In this document: positions 1-10,996 of the stretch, piece by piece
How the letters are laid out: each line of letters begins with the position of its first letter
How positions within the stretch are numbered: position 1 is the stretch's first letter
DNA from: Heterostelium album PN500
Taxonomy: Eukaryota; Evosea; Eumycetozoa; Acytosteliales; Acytosteliaceae
Assembly: GCF_000004825.1 (NCBI RefSeq)
Contig: NW_008805068.1
Span: 1,302,001 to 1,366,000 of the forward strand
Length of the DNA: 64,000 bases
Reading direction: 5' to 3'
The notes under the pieces: model-generated
What the model was told of the DNA's origin: nothing
Database searches by the model: none
What the model saw: the letters and a program-made list of their open reading frames with translations, nothing else
Position numbers and translations under genes: made by a program

Positions 1-1
1 T

Positions 2-1144
2 ACAAACACACCAGCCATTCCACAATCTAAATTCCTCGCTTACAACAATGTCATTCACAATATCATTGGTAGTCACCACTACAACAACTTTACTCCAAAA
101 AAGATAACACCCATACTTGCAAATAACATTATATTGGGTGGAAGCAGGCAGAATACTAAGCAACCATCCACCGACAACGATATCGCCAGCAACTCTGCAT
201 CCGTCGTAAGCAGCAGTATTACTAGTACAACCGGTAGCATTCTCAGTGACAAGTCAAACTCGACTTTGGCAACCTCTTCAGCTTCCACTCCTTCCATATC
301 GACACCGATTGGAAGCGTAGGCACCATAGCATCACCCATCAATACACCGACAAGCTCCTCTTCATTTATGCATAGTAAACCACGTGGTCTAAAGCAATCA
401 AAGGAGCTAGGTGAGAGACCAAGTATCTCAACCTACGAAACCAAAGATGGATTTGGTTGTGCAGTCATTTCCTCACTCTACGGGTGGGACTTTGAGAAGA
501 AAGAAAGAGCCGGTGAACCATTTGCCGATTGTTTCTCACTCACCACAATGTCTCATCCAAATCTACGTGCTACCCTTACCATTGCCGATGGTAGTGGACT
601 TGGTGCAGATGCTCATCGCGCTGCTACCATGTCTGTACTTGGTGCAAATGATTATCTTGATAATATAAGTAAGTTATAATAGTATCTTTTAAATTAGTAT
701 AGATAACTAATGAAAATCTATATAAATTTAGATTCAATTGAAATAACTACAACCAATGATTTACTGACGGTTCTTGGTAATGCAATTATGGAGGGACATA
801 TGAGAATCATTGAGGATGAACACTACCAGAATAAAGAGATACACATTGAACCAAAGGGTGCCACTACTTTTTGTATTGGTTGTCTTGGTCAAACAAAGAA
901 TATACTTCAGAATCTATCGTCTTCGTCCAAAGATAAAAAGCCAGCAGCATCTGATCTTAGAGCTCAACAGTTCTCTAGACCACTACCACCTCCACCACCC
1001 AAACCCAAGGGTAACTTAGCTGTTCCATCGTCATCATCTGGTGCCGCATCAATAAGATCATCCGATGACTCTGTAGATACCAGTGATAATAGCTCCAAGA
1101 GGAAGAATAGTTATTCAAACAACAACAACCAAGTGTACAGTCAA

Positions 1145-1175
<31 letters not shown>

Positions 1176-1177
1176 TA

Positions 1178-1234
<57 letters not shown>

Positions 1235-2572
1235 CAATTGGAAAGTGATGAAGTTGAAGTGTCAAATTCTAATATTTTGGATTATGAGATCGATCCACCA
1301 GAGATTACAATCAATGAATTGCCAGCAAAGGTAGAGTCGATTCTTGAGGAGATTCAATCTTTAGATATCAAACCATCGAGACTATCGATTACACTCACCT
1401 CTGAACTACCAACCACTCCAAGACAAGAAGAGCAAGAGGAACAACAACAACAACAGCAACCAGAAGAAATCGAACAATCCCAACAATCATTACAAGAAGA
1501 AGAAGAAGAGCAACAACAACCAAAATCACCGAGACCATCCGTTGAGAACTTTGATCAACAACAACAACAACAACAACAACAAACACATACAGAACCATGT
1601 TCATGCCCACAACATAATAATAATAATAATATCAATACAAATGAGTCAGACAACAACACATGTACAGTTAATATTGAAGAAAATAACAATAACAATAATA
1701 GTATTACTAAAAAAGTTAAACCTGTTCCACCTCCAAGAACATTCAGATCGAATCTCTCAGTATCACCCTCCAACTCTAGTATATCGTCGATGGTGTCCTC
1801 CAGTAACTCTACTACCGAATCGGTAAGCAGTAGCAGCTCAAGCTCACCACGTCTTGCCAGCACAGATGGTCAGTGGTTCTTTATGGTCGGATCTGTCGGT
1901 GATTGTAGGGCGTTCCGTTGGAGCTGCACATCGAAAAAGGTGACCGAGATTACCAATGTCAAGCCAACCAGAAACTTTAATGAAGCTGGTGGTCAACTCG
2001 GTTGGATGTGGGGTGGCGACGAAGGTCTGTGGCCATACAACGCTTCGGACTACCCTGGCGATCCACGTCCAGAACTCAAGGATGAGCTCACCAAAGCCAA
2101 GAACGAAAAGTCAAGACCAAACTTGAAGAATCTGCACTTTGGACTGGTACTGGTGAATCCCGGTGACCGTGTATTCATCGCATCCGACGGTGTTACCGAT
2201 AACTTTTTGAACATGAATCCATCGGTCAACGAAGAGAAGCAGGTCACCAAGGAGGAGTTGGAAACCAACATTTCCAATTTCATCAAATCACAGACACCAG
2301 AGGTGATTGCTTCGTGTGACCGTCTCTGTCAGGCCATCGTTACACACTGTCTCGAGAAAACACAAAACTTTAGAAACATCCAAGAGGAGATGAGTCGTAC
2401 ACTACTCAAGATGAAGGAGATCGAAAGAAGTGGCGAAGATCTCTCGAAAGATCAGTCCTATCAATCGCTAAAGAAGAACTACTCTAAACTAGCCAACAGC
2501 ATTCGACATATCAAATATGGTAAACCCGATCATTCTTCTATCGTTATGTATGAAGTACCTTATTCGCATTGA
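2..2572 (+). CDS. PP2C-like (PPM family) Ser/Thr phosphatase, 5' end off window
   Basis: Join <2..668, 732..2572. The frame is open from base 2, so the N-terminus lies outside the window. A 63 bp intron (GTAAGT...TTTAG) keeps frame. Visible PPM landmarks: a metal-binding-loop variant ADGSGLGADAHRAA before the intron (classic enzymes have DGHGG), VGSVGDCRAF near base 1890, IASDGVTDNF near 2180, and a final GKPDHSSIVMYEV near 2520. A low-complexity insertion of about 330 residues (poly-Asn, poly-Gln/Glu, Ser-rich) splits the phosphatase fold between CLGQT and the GDCRAF strand. The family dephosphorylates Ser/Thr with two metals. The Asp positions appear kept, but the DGSG loop means activity should not be assumed. 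Domain call fairly sure; substrate unknown. Confidence 0.8.
1143..1234 (+). repeat. AAT microsatellite coding poly-Asn
   Basis: Two AAT runs split by a short GTAGATAGT interruption, inside the low-complexity insertion of the PP2C-like gene. They encode poly-Asn runs typical of dictyostelid proteins. The length is probably variable between strains. Confidence 0.9.
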
Positions 2573-2813
2573 TATTTATAGACAAAACAAAACAAAACAA
2601 AACAACAAATAACTAGTAATAATTATAATAAATCAATATTAATTTATTTTAAAACAAAATATATATCTTTATCAATCAAACTAATAGATAAAATATATAT
2701 TTTGAAAGATTTGTATAACCAAAAAAATATAAAGTTCTTTTTATTTATTTCTATTTGTATTTACAATATTGTTGTTGAGATTGAGCTTTTAGCAGGTTGT
2801 CATAAGAATTTGT

Positions 2814-3038
2814 CTAAAAACGTTTGTATTGGTTCATTAACTTTGGTTTGTTGAAATCTAATTTACATTCTGGTACACAAAGTTTAAATCCATCCATACA
2901 ATAACAAATTGATTCATTTTTTTGCATTTTGTTTTTATAACATAGGTTATGTTGATCTATACAACTTTGTAAACAATTATCTGACCATGCTACTGAAAGT
3001 AATAAAAAAAATATAAATATTGTAATTTTGTTATTCAT
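2814..3038 (-). CDS. Small secreted Cys-rich peptide (74 aa)
   Basis: Single-exon frame starting with a clean signal peptide: a short polar start, a hydrophobic core IFIFFLLLSVAW, then a likely cut before DNCLQSC. The mature part of about 55 residues holds seven cysteines in the order C-x3-C-x6-C, then CYC, then C-x3-C. The spacing suggests a disulfide-stabilised helical hairpin. No family recognised. It sits alone between convergent AT-rich spacers, on the strand opposite to its neighbours. A second small Cys-rich secreted protein lies 5.8 kb away at 8650. Function unknown; export is an inference from the signal peptide. Confidence 0.6.
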   Translation of the reverse strand: MNNKITIFIFFLLLSVAWSDNCLQSCIDQHNLCYKNKMQKNESICYCMDGFKLCVPECKLDFNKPKLMNQYKRF

Positions 3039-4098
3039 TTAACTTTTGATTGGAAGAATAATAATAATAATAAAAATTTGCTCTTAAATCTTTATTCTAA
3101 TGGATAATGGTTTAATCAATATTTTTTTCAATTTTAATTTTTTAAATTAGGATTGCATTTCCAAAACGAAAGGATATTTATTAATTAATAAACCACTATT
3201 TATTTTTTGTAAAATCATAAACCTTATTCTTTTTAATAGTGTTAAATTAATTATTTTTACTGATCAATCAATTAAACTTAAATTTTAATTAATCTAAATG
3301 ATTATATTTAATTTTTTTAAAACTTTTGATAAAATAAAAATTTTATTTAAAGTTAACAGAAAAAATTTTTAATAATAGAGTCAGTTTAAAAAAACTAGAA
3401 ATAAATCTTTTCTTCACCTAATGTAAAAAATAAATTTATAAATGTCCAATGTTATGATTCTATTTTTGCGGCTCATTGATGATATTTAAATTCATCAAGT
3501 CCATTAATACACAATATTTGATTTATATTCTTACTAATCAATTTGTTCAAAATAAAAATGACTTATATAATTGTAAAATTAAATATCTAACCCTAAAAAC
3601 ACTCGTCTTATAAAATACAAAATAACAATAAACTCTGAAATTGTTTTACATAAATATGGGGAATCAATGTTTTAAATAAATCTTGAATTTTGAGATCTTT
3701 CAAGATTAGAATTTGAAAATATCAATTCAAAACATATTCAAAATCACCCTACAAAATATCATTGATTTTAACATTTAATTCCAAAGATTAAATAAATGAT
3801 ATATATATTGATCTTTTTATATATTGAAACAAGATTTCTTATTTGTGGATTAAAAAATTAATAATTTAATAATTTAAAATTAATTTTTAAAAATAACCAA
3901 ATTTGAAAAAGTTCGAGTACAAAAAAGGAAAAAAAAATTCAAATAATGGCTATCCTTTAAGAATGACTCTCATTTTATTTAACTTGACATATTTGGTTAA
4001 AAAATTAAATTTTAAATTAAAATTTTATTTAATTGAAATCGTTAATGATATATTTTTTAAAATAGATAATAAAATATCAAAAGTCTAAATTTTACACA
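3039..4098. other. AT-rich intergenic spacer
   Basis: Very AT-rich (long A and T runs). A 61-codon frame at 3903-4088 is compositionally indistinguishable from spacer and is not called. No RNA gene or clear element end seen. It probably holds the promoters of the two flanking divergent genes. Confidence 0.6.
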
Positions 4099-7000
4099 AT
4101 GAATAACTTAATATCTCTAGCAGACACAATGTTGGCTGCTGATGATCTGATCTCAAATAACAATAATGAGATGAGAAATAGTAGAACACAACCAATAGTT
4201 ATTAATAGGTTGCCTGCTAATAATTTGCAAATTACACCAACCAATTTGATCCAAAATCCACTACACCAATTACAGTCTAATCCACCAACAGGAACACCAT
4301 CTCATTTGTTGAACAATCCACCTATAGGTGGATTAGCTAATCCAATACCATTCAATCGACCAATGGAAACACCATCTATCAGTTATCCACCAAACCAAAT
4401 GCAATTCTGTCAGCCTATTAATAGCAGAGTTACAACTCCAAACCAGTTACCTTCCAATAGTCAAGCTCGAGGAGGTGTACCTTTAAACCAAAACAATCGA
4501 CCTTTTGTTCGACCAGCTACAACAACAACAACAACAACAACAACGGAGAATGGTTGCTTTAGCCACTTTAGAGTTGTCGAGAAGGAGAAAAAAGAACAAG
4601 TTCGAAAGAGTTTCCAACTCAAAAAGTGTTTAGAGAGTTTCTATGAAAGAGCTAGCAGTAGATACAGATGCAGGTTGTGTACTGAACATACAAGGCTTTT
4701 TATAAGTATATACACAGTAGAGAGACACATAGAGGATGAGCACAAAGCAATAGTTGATGATACGATGGCAAATATATGCTTTGTTGAGACCCTTGCAGGA
4801 TCTCAGCGCAACCGAGATGGAGTTAAGATGAAGAGATGCGATCATCTTAATTGTGGAATGTTGGTCGATGAACCAAACTTTAGTCAACACTATAGTTCCA
4901 ATCACCATTGTCATCGACCAGATGAGAAATCAAATTGCGTTAGATGTAAAGCGGTCGAGAGGAAAGCTGAAAAGCAAACTATTGAGGAACTATTGAATAT
5001 GAGTGCAACAACGGGTAAGTAAACAGTGTTCAATAAATTAGTAATAGTTAAGTATACTTACAATAATCTATTAGATATATCTGTGCGTGACATGGCAAGA
5101 ACCAAGCTAGTTTATCAAATTCCAGATGAAAAATGGAAAGACTATTGCATTGAAATGAAATGCGATACGAAATACTATTCACTTACTAGAATAAAGAAGT
5201 ACATTAAAGAGATTAGTTCGAAATACATGAAGGAGTTATCACAATCTGAGGTGGGAACTTACCTGTCACTTCAAAACAGCTTGGCATTGGTCATAGAAAT
5301 GGATATACAAAGAGGTTACGACACAGGCGAAACAGTATCAATGGAAGTCAAAGGTGAGATGAAGGATGTAACACCAAAGCTATTTAGGATTGGTTTGGAT
5401 AACGCCAAAATGAATAAGAACAACAAGTTCTCCCAAGAGATTGGTGTGCTGCAATCAATATCCATAAATAAGCCAGTTCCTGTTCTCAAATCTCCCAACG
5501 ATGGTCTAATGTTTCTTGTTTATCTTGGTGACGAAACCTTCTCTGAACTGAAACAACAGTTAGCTAAATTAAATCAGGAAATTAAAGAATTAGAATCAAA
5601 TAATAATATATTCATTTATAAAGATAGATATTACCAAATAGACTTACTCTACACATTCGATTTGAAATGTTGGCTCACGGTGATGGGTCTTGGTGGTCTA
5701 TTTCATTGGAACTCGACATTCAGGTGTCCTACTTGCTTAGGTACTGGTTCATCTGGAAAAGTGGATCCTGACACTCAAGAGAAGATCGACCATTCTACAA
5801 TTGGGAATGTTGCTGGATTCTTTGAGCCACGCACTAGAGAGCTTATGAGGAAGGAAGGGCAGAGAGTCAAGGATAAGCTAGAAAAGTCTAAAGCCAAAAA
5901 CCCAAAGGTCGAAATGAAGAGCTTCTCTGGTTTGGCTGCAGAACCGAGTCTTGACATTGATCCAACTAAAGTTCCACCAGACACGTTACACATGATCATG
6001 TCCATTGTTAAGACTGTTTTTAAACCGATACTACTGCTATGTGACACCAATGAAACCTTACGTAAAGACATCGAAGACTTCCTCAAGTGTAAGGCTAAAC
6101 TGACATTGATAACGGTCTCACCAGGTACACTCTTGCATGGACAGCCTTATACATTCTATGACCGATTCAAACAGTCAGCTGTTAACTATATGGAATATAT
6201 AAATATCTTGATCAATCAAGATATTCTTATTAAGACCTTGTCGAATCATTCTGTATATAATAATGATAAGTTAGAATTGGTAAGATGTTTAGTTTATTAA
6301 AAAAAATAAAAAAACAATTAAAACTAATGTAATTAATTAAAATATAGATAAAGAAATATTGGAAACAACTTCATTGCTTAATATCTTGCATGATATCTGA
6401 TGAACCTGTCAAAGAATATCAATGGAGATATATGTCATCACAATTTGGTTCCAATTTAATTCTTGCTGATATTAAGATATCGACCTATATGCATATTTTC
6501 ATTGTACATGTTGGATTTTTTTTGGAGAGATATGGCAACTTGGAGAGATTCGCTACATTTTGTATAGAGTATCTCCACAAAGTAAATAGAATATCAAAGC
6601 AATTTACAACAAACAGTTACAAGATTAAAATAAACAAGCCACAACAACAAGAGCAACAACAAGAACAACAAGAACAACTACAAGAGCAACAAGAACAACA
6701 AGAACAGCATCTATCAACCTCATTTCCACCACCAATAGTAAGAGATGTCAGAGAATCTAAAAGAAGAAAGATGTTTGATGATAGAATAGAAAAACTAAGA
6801 CAAATGATACAGCAACAATCATCAACATTAATGCAACAAAATGTAGATGCTTTACAAAGAGTGCTTGAAGAACAAGAAAAACAACAACAACTATCAGAAG
6901 CAAAAAAAATAACAAAAGATCTAACATATCAACTAATTGAACGATCTATCAACATGTTTTTCATCAACAACGAGGAAAATAGTGGTAACGTTAATGAAAG

Positions 7001-7196
7001 TGATCATGCTGCACTGAGACGTCAATGGGAAGAGTTGAGAAAGATAGAGAAAGATAGACAGCGAAATCAACATTTCAATGTGTCCAATTTTAATTTAAAT
7101 AGTTTATTTGGAATAGAGTCAATTGAAGTTGCTCCAACAGATTTCAACTGTAAACCAAAGTTTCTTTTAAAAGTATCTGTATTGTATGGGTGTTGA
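4099..7196 (+). CDS. C2H2 zinc-finger plus RNase H-like transposase-type protein
   Basis: Join 4099..5014, 5075..6279, 6348..7196; both introns are 60-68 bp and keep frame (about 989 aa). The N-terminus is Asn/Pro-rich. Around residues 190-290 lie Cys/His pairs (CRLC...H-x4-H; CDHLNC...H-x4-H; CVRC) that look like zinc fingers. The middle exon has FRCPTCLGTG and PPDTLHMIMS, and the third exon has YMHIFIVHVGFFLERYGNLE followed by FATFCIEYLHKVNR. These match the recurring pattern of a transposase-derived family common in eukaryotes (CPxC; P-LH; HxxxHxxxxxxxxG-L--F---xE--N). A Gln-rich coiled-coil tail follows. No terminal inverted repeats seen, so either a domesticated transposase or an element whose ends are lost. 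Family assignment is pattern-based and moderate. Confidence 0.55.
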
Positions 7197-7592
7197 TGAA
7201 GATATAGAAAGTGCTTATTATTATTCTTGGTGGGATGGTCATATTATAGATTATAATAAGAAAGATAATACATATAGAGTTGCATTCAAAGAGTAAGTAA
7301 AAATACAAACAACAACAAAATATGTTTTATAACTAATCTAATGTTTAATATATTTAGTGAAGTAATTGCTAACTATTACAGTGTTGATTATATTACAAGA
7401 CAAAGTGCAACAGAAAGTATATCGAATGATAGAATGGTAGAAGGTAGATATGTATTGTATACTTACAAAACTGATAAAACCCATGTTTTCTATGCTGCTG
7501 TTATAAACTCTATAATAACTAAGAAAAACAAAAAAACTCTAATAATTAGACTATTAAAAACTAATGAAATAATTGAAAAATGTGAATCCTGA
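7186..7592 (+). CDS. Tudor-like small protein or detached C-terminus of upstream gene
   Basis: Join 7186..7292, 7358..7592 (113 aa), in a frame different from the end of the transposase-like gene, which it overlaps by 11 bp. The intron (GTAAGT...TTTAG) keeps frame. Two segments look like Tudor/Agenet-type small barrels: SWWDGHIIDYNKKDNTYRV and EGRYVLYTYKTDKTHVFYAA. After the stop, another frame (about 7571-7645) continues in coding-like style with NPDDCYEFF. This suggests the locus has drifted out of frame at A-runs, or that the assembly has indels there. It may be a separate gene or the original C-terminus of the upstream protein. Confidence 0.35.
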
Positions 7593-8086
7593 TGATTGTT
7601 ATGAATTCTTTATTGAAAATCATCAAGTACAAGCATTTTTTCATTGATTTTCATTAAAAATAAAAAAAAATAAAAATATATTTCAAAATTAATTAAATTT
7701 TATTTATTTCGTTTTTCACTGACAAACTAACTTCCAAATATAGAATAATTTGTTTTTACATGACTTTCACCCACTTTCACCCACGATATATTAGGAATGT
7801 GAATGCAAATGATATTTTAGAGGGAGGTATTGATCAATTTTGATATTGGTTTAAAGATTTAATTAATTTAGAGTTATTTATTAAAAATACAAGTTATTGA
7901 CTTTTTATGATTCTTATTTTTTTTACAAAATGTTGTTGTTTTTTGATATAAAAAAATTTGAGATACAACTTAAAAATAAAAAGTAGATTAATAATTTTAT
8001 TTAATATTACCTGTAGTAATAGAAACACAAATATTTTTCTGCTGCAAACAGACGGAGTTGTAATCTCCTTGCTTTAGAAACAGGTG
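7593..8086. other. AT-rich intergenic spacer with a short tandem repeat
   Basis: Mostly A/T runs. Two perfect copies of a 10 bp unit (ACTTTCACCC) occur at 7763-7782. No gene is visible apart from the drifted frame described for the Tudor-like entry. Confidence 0.5.
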
Positions 8087-8167
8087 TTTTTTTTTTTTTT
8101 AAAATTATCTTTTTACAACCATTACTGATAGTCAAGGTGTAGAGCTTGATACTACCATACAGTTCGT
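8087..8167 (-). repeat. tRNA-associated repeat, retroelement 3'-tail-like (copy A)
   Basis: Read on the minus strand this is a 67 bp sequence running into a 14 nt A-run (T-run at 8087-8100). It matches 48208-48286 at about 59 of 66 positions, and that copy also ends in an A-run. Both copies lie downstream of a minus-strand tRNA gene, here 139 bp from the tRNA 3' end. A short conserved 3' end plus A-tail at a fixed distance 3' of tRNA genes is what severely 5'-truncated TRE3-like non-LTR retrotransposons would leave. Dictyostelid TRE elements are known to target tRNA flanks. No coding remnant is present, so the family name is inference. Confidence 0.55.
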
Positions 8168-8273
8168 TTTTTATTTTTGGAGCAGTTCAGCCGAAGGCCA
8201 GCTGAGATCACAATAATCCAAAATTATCAACTTGGCCAAAGAGGCTTGGAAGATTAAAAAAAAAGATTTCCGT

Positions 8274-8283
8274 CCGCATGCGG
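8274..8283. other. GC palindrome CCGCATGCGG downstream of tRNA-Leu
   Basis: A perfect 10 bp palindrome in an AT-rich setting, 23 bp past the 3' end of tRNA-Leu. A different perfect 10 bp GC palindrome lies 27 bp past the initiator tRNA at 48365. Confidence 0.6.
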
Positions 8284-8306
8284 TATAATATTTTGTAAAA
8301 TGTTGT

Positions 8307-8386
8307 GCAAGCTGGGAGATTCGAACTCCCGAACCTTGCGGACTAGAACTTGAGTCTAGCGGATTTAACCACTTTCCTAAGCTTGC
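8307..8386 (-). tRNA. tRNA-Leu(CAA)
   Basis: An 80 nt cloverleaf on the minus strand. The acceptor stem GCAAGCT/AGCTTGC is perfect. The D arm has a GGA/TCC stem. The anticodon stem CTAGA/TCTAG encloses loop CTCAAGT, giving anticodon CAA (codon UUG, Leu). A 12 nt variable region fits class II tRNA-Leu. The T arm GGGAG-TTCGAAT-CTCCC is perfect and holds the B box. No intron. Confidence 0.95.
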
Positions 8387-8649
8387 TTTATGAAATCAAA
8401 TTTTAAAATTTAATATTTTTATATTTAAACTTATTAACATTATTAATTATTAAAAAATATTTCAAATAATAATGGTTTTCGAATCAATAGGAAACAAAAC
8501 CTCTTATACAAGGTATCTTACACCGTACTATTATAAATACACATAGTTTTGTTGAAATTTTTGATTGATCACACAAAATACAAATGTATCTCTACTTTTA
8601 ATTGAAATACCTCAAAAAAAATAACAATATAGATATAAACTGTAATATA

Positions 8650-8904
8650 ATGTTCCACAAAAACAAATCTATGATAGTAAATATTTTAGCTTTTATCTTT
8701 TTAATATTATTTATTAATCATGTAAGCTCACTAATACCATGGATCAAGAAAAATGGACAATGTCAAGAACAATGTATGTTTGAGTGTGAAAAGGCGTTTC
8801 CAGAACTTACCTACGATTTCATCTTAAGAAGAAACAATTGTTTCTTTGCTTGTATAATAAAGTTTTGCGAAATTAATTTATTATTTGCTCCGGAATACAA
8901 TTAA
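8650..8904 (+). CDS. Small secreted Cys-rich peptide (84 aa)
   Basis: Single exon. The first in-frame ATG is at 8650, with a second at 8671; either gives a signal peptide with core IVNILAFIFLILFI and likely cleavage after HVSS. The mature chain has C-x3-C-x3-C near its start and C-x3-C-x4-C near its end, separated by 17 residues. This is a helical-hairpin-like spacing of paired CX3C motifs. It is not an obvious paralogue of the peptide at 2814-3038, but the size, signal peptide and CX3C pairs are alike. Function unknown. Confidence 0.55.
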   Translation: MFHKNKSMIVNILAFIFLILFINHVSSLIPWIKKNGQCQEQCMFECEKAFPELTYDFILRRNNCFFACIIKFCEINLLFAPEYN

Positions 8905-9054
8905 CAGAATGTACCGATTCAGTTTTGTTTCAACATATTAAATAAAATATCTTTTCGACCTATATGTTATTTAACTTTTTTTTTTCTTTTTTTTTTTATA
9001 ATATAATAATTAATATCTTTGCTGAAAAACATTTTCTGAATCGAAAATGGTAAC

Positions 9055-9105
9055 TTGCATTGTTGGCTTGCATTGTTGGTCTGCAAACATCTTGCAGGTA
9101 TGCAA
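9055..9105. promoter_or_regulatory. Cluster of TTGCA/TGCAA motifs with 13 bp tandem repeat
   Basis: Five TTGCA or TGCAA pentamers in 51 bp (at 9055, 9068, 9082, 9092 and 9101). The first two are part of a 13 bp tandem repeat (TTGCATTGTTGGC/T). The cluster lies about 170 bp upstream of the oxidoreductase start codon, in otherwise A/T-run DNA. It looks like a transcription-factor site cluster; the factor is not known. Confidence 0.4.
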
Positions 9106-9273
9106 ATATTTTGAACTCATTACCATTTTTATATGTGATTACACAATCAAAGTGTTACATTTTTTTTTAAAATAAATTTTGACCACAAAACCAGAGTAAC
9201 AACTTTTGATTATTTAAATAGATTGTTCTCACTTTCTTTTCATTTATTTATCAAGATAATATAAGATAGAACA

Positions 9274-10852
9274 ATGAATTCAAATAATGATGAAACAAAG
9301 TTTGATGATGCCAAAACAGTGTCTCTAATTGTTATTGGTTGTGGAAGCAGAGGTTATGTCTACACTTTGTATGCTTTAGAAAAACCTAAAAGATTAAAAG
9401 TAATTAACAATCTATAATCAATATATATAACCAATAACATGTTATTGACAACAATTCAATAGGTAGCTGCTGTATGTGATCCTATCAAATTTAGAAGAGA
9501 TAAATTAGGTAATTCATTTTCATTGCCAAATAATCTCAGATTTGAAGATTGGAAAGATATTGTTAAATTAGATAAAGTAAGCATCATCATACTCATTGAT
9601 AATTAATAACAAGGTTATTAATTGATTAATTGATATCACGTTAGTTTGCAGATGCTGTTTTGATTGCAACACCTGACCAATTACATGCAGAGCCTGCTAT
9701 TGCATTTGCAAATAAAGGATACCATATCTTGGTAGAGAAACCAATGGCTGTCAGTCAAGACGACTGCAATCGTATGGTAAAAGCAGCCAAGGATAACAAT
9801 GTTATTTTTGCAGTGTGTCATGTATTGAGATATACTCCTTACAATCTGAAGATCAAGTCATTGATTGACGAGGGTTATGTCGGTAAGGTTTTGAACATTC
9901 AACATCTAGAGCCCGTCGGTTTCTATCATAATGCACACTCCTACGTCAGAGGTAACTGGAAGCGTGACGATACCTCCACCTTTATGCTAATGGCAAAGTC
10001 TTGTCATGACATTGATCTAATTCATTTCTTTATGAATTCAAAGTGCAAGTAAGTATATCCTATAACTGAAATTTAACTTGTTAATACATGTTTGAACTAA
10101 CGTTATTTATCTTTTTAATCAATTAGAAAAGTATCATCGTTTGGATCATTAACACATTTCAATAAGGAAGGTAAACCAAAGGAAGCCGGTAATGCCAAGA
10201 GATGTTTGGATTGTTCAATCAATAACAAGTGTCCATACAGTGCAAAGACCATCTATTTGACTCTCTACCCTTACAAGAGGGAGTGCTTGGTACCTTCGAA
10301 AGAACCGACCATCGAGAATGTCAGGGAATCATTGGAGACTGGACAATATGGTGTTTGTGTCTACGAGAGCGATAACAATGTTGTAGATCAACAAGTTGTA
10401 AACATGGAGTTTGAAGGTGGAAAGACTTGTTCCTTCTCGATGGTTGCCTTCACCGAAGAGATCTGTGAGAGAAAAACAAGAATTCACGGTAGTCATGGTC
10501 AACTGATATGCGATGGTCACACAATCATTTGGGATGACTTTAAGATGGGTGATAAAGAGATATTCAAACCAGGTAAAAATATATTATTAATTATAATACA
10601 ACAATCAAAGTTAATATTTATATATAACTAATATTCATTATTATATATATTTCATTAGAAATTGTAACAAATACAAAGATGACAGGTCATAATTGTGCAG
10701 ATTACTATTTAATGAGATCATTTGTATATGCAGTTGCCAAGAATGACCCAACTCAAATTCTATCCGGTCCAGATGATACTCTTCTCTCCCACACTCTTGT
10801 ATTCAAAGCAGAACAATCTAGAGTTGAGAACAGAGTAGTTATTATTGATTAA
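9274..10852 (+). CDS. Gfo/Idh/MocA-family NAD(P)-dependent oxidoreductase
   Basis: Join 9274..9399, 9463..9576, 9645..10048, 10127..10572, 10659..10852; all five exons join in frame to give 427 aa. The N-terminal Rossmann fold shows VIGCGSRG (nucleotide-binding glycines, about residues 20-27) and ADAVLIATPDQLHAEPA, followed by the family's EKPMAV motif whose Lys is the usual catalytic/cofactor-contacting residue. RDDTSTFMLMAKSCHDIDLI fits the second conserved block with its H-D pair. A Cys-rich patch follows (RCLDCSINNKCPYSAK). The family oxidises or reduces sugars and related polyols; the substrate cannot be told. No targeting signal, so probably cytosolic. The third exon start was chosen at the TTAG acceptor because it restores FADAVL. 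Confidence 0.88.
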
Positions 10853-10996
10853 AACATCAATCAACCAACCATACACACAAATTGTATTAAAATGAAACTT
10901 TGTAATGATTATAAATTTATTTATTATAATAAATATATATCTACTATTATTATTATTATTATTATTATTATAAGCTATTTATCTTTTGATCATACA

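Noticed and set aside
975-1265. Long antisense frames opposite AAT/CAA repeats (poly-Tyr, poly-Val, poly-Leu)
   Set aside because: Shadows of trinucleotide repeats in real genes, seen again opposite the CAP-G, REXO4 and PP2C genes.
3903-4088. 61-codon frame before the transposase-like gene
   Set aside because: Composition is the same as surrounding A/T-run spacer; Lys/Asn/Phe/Ile-only style; no family sense.
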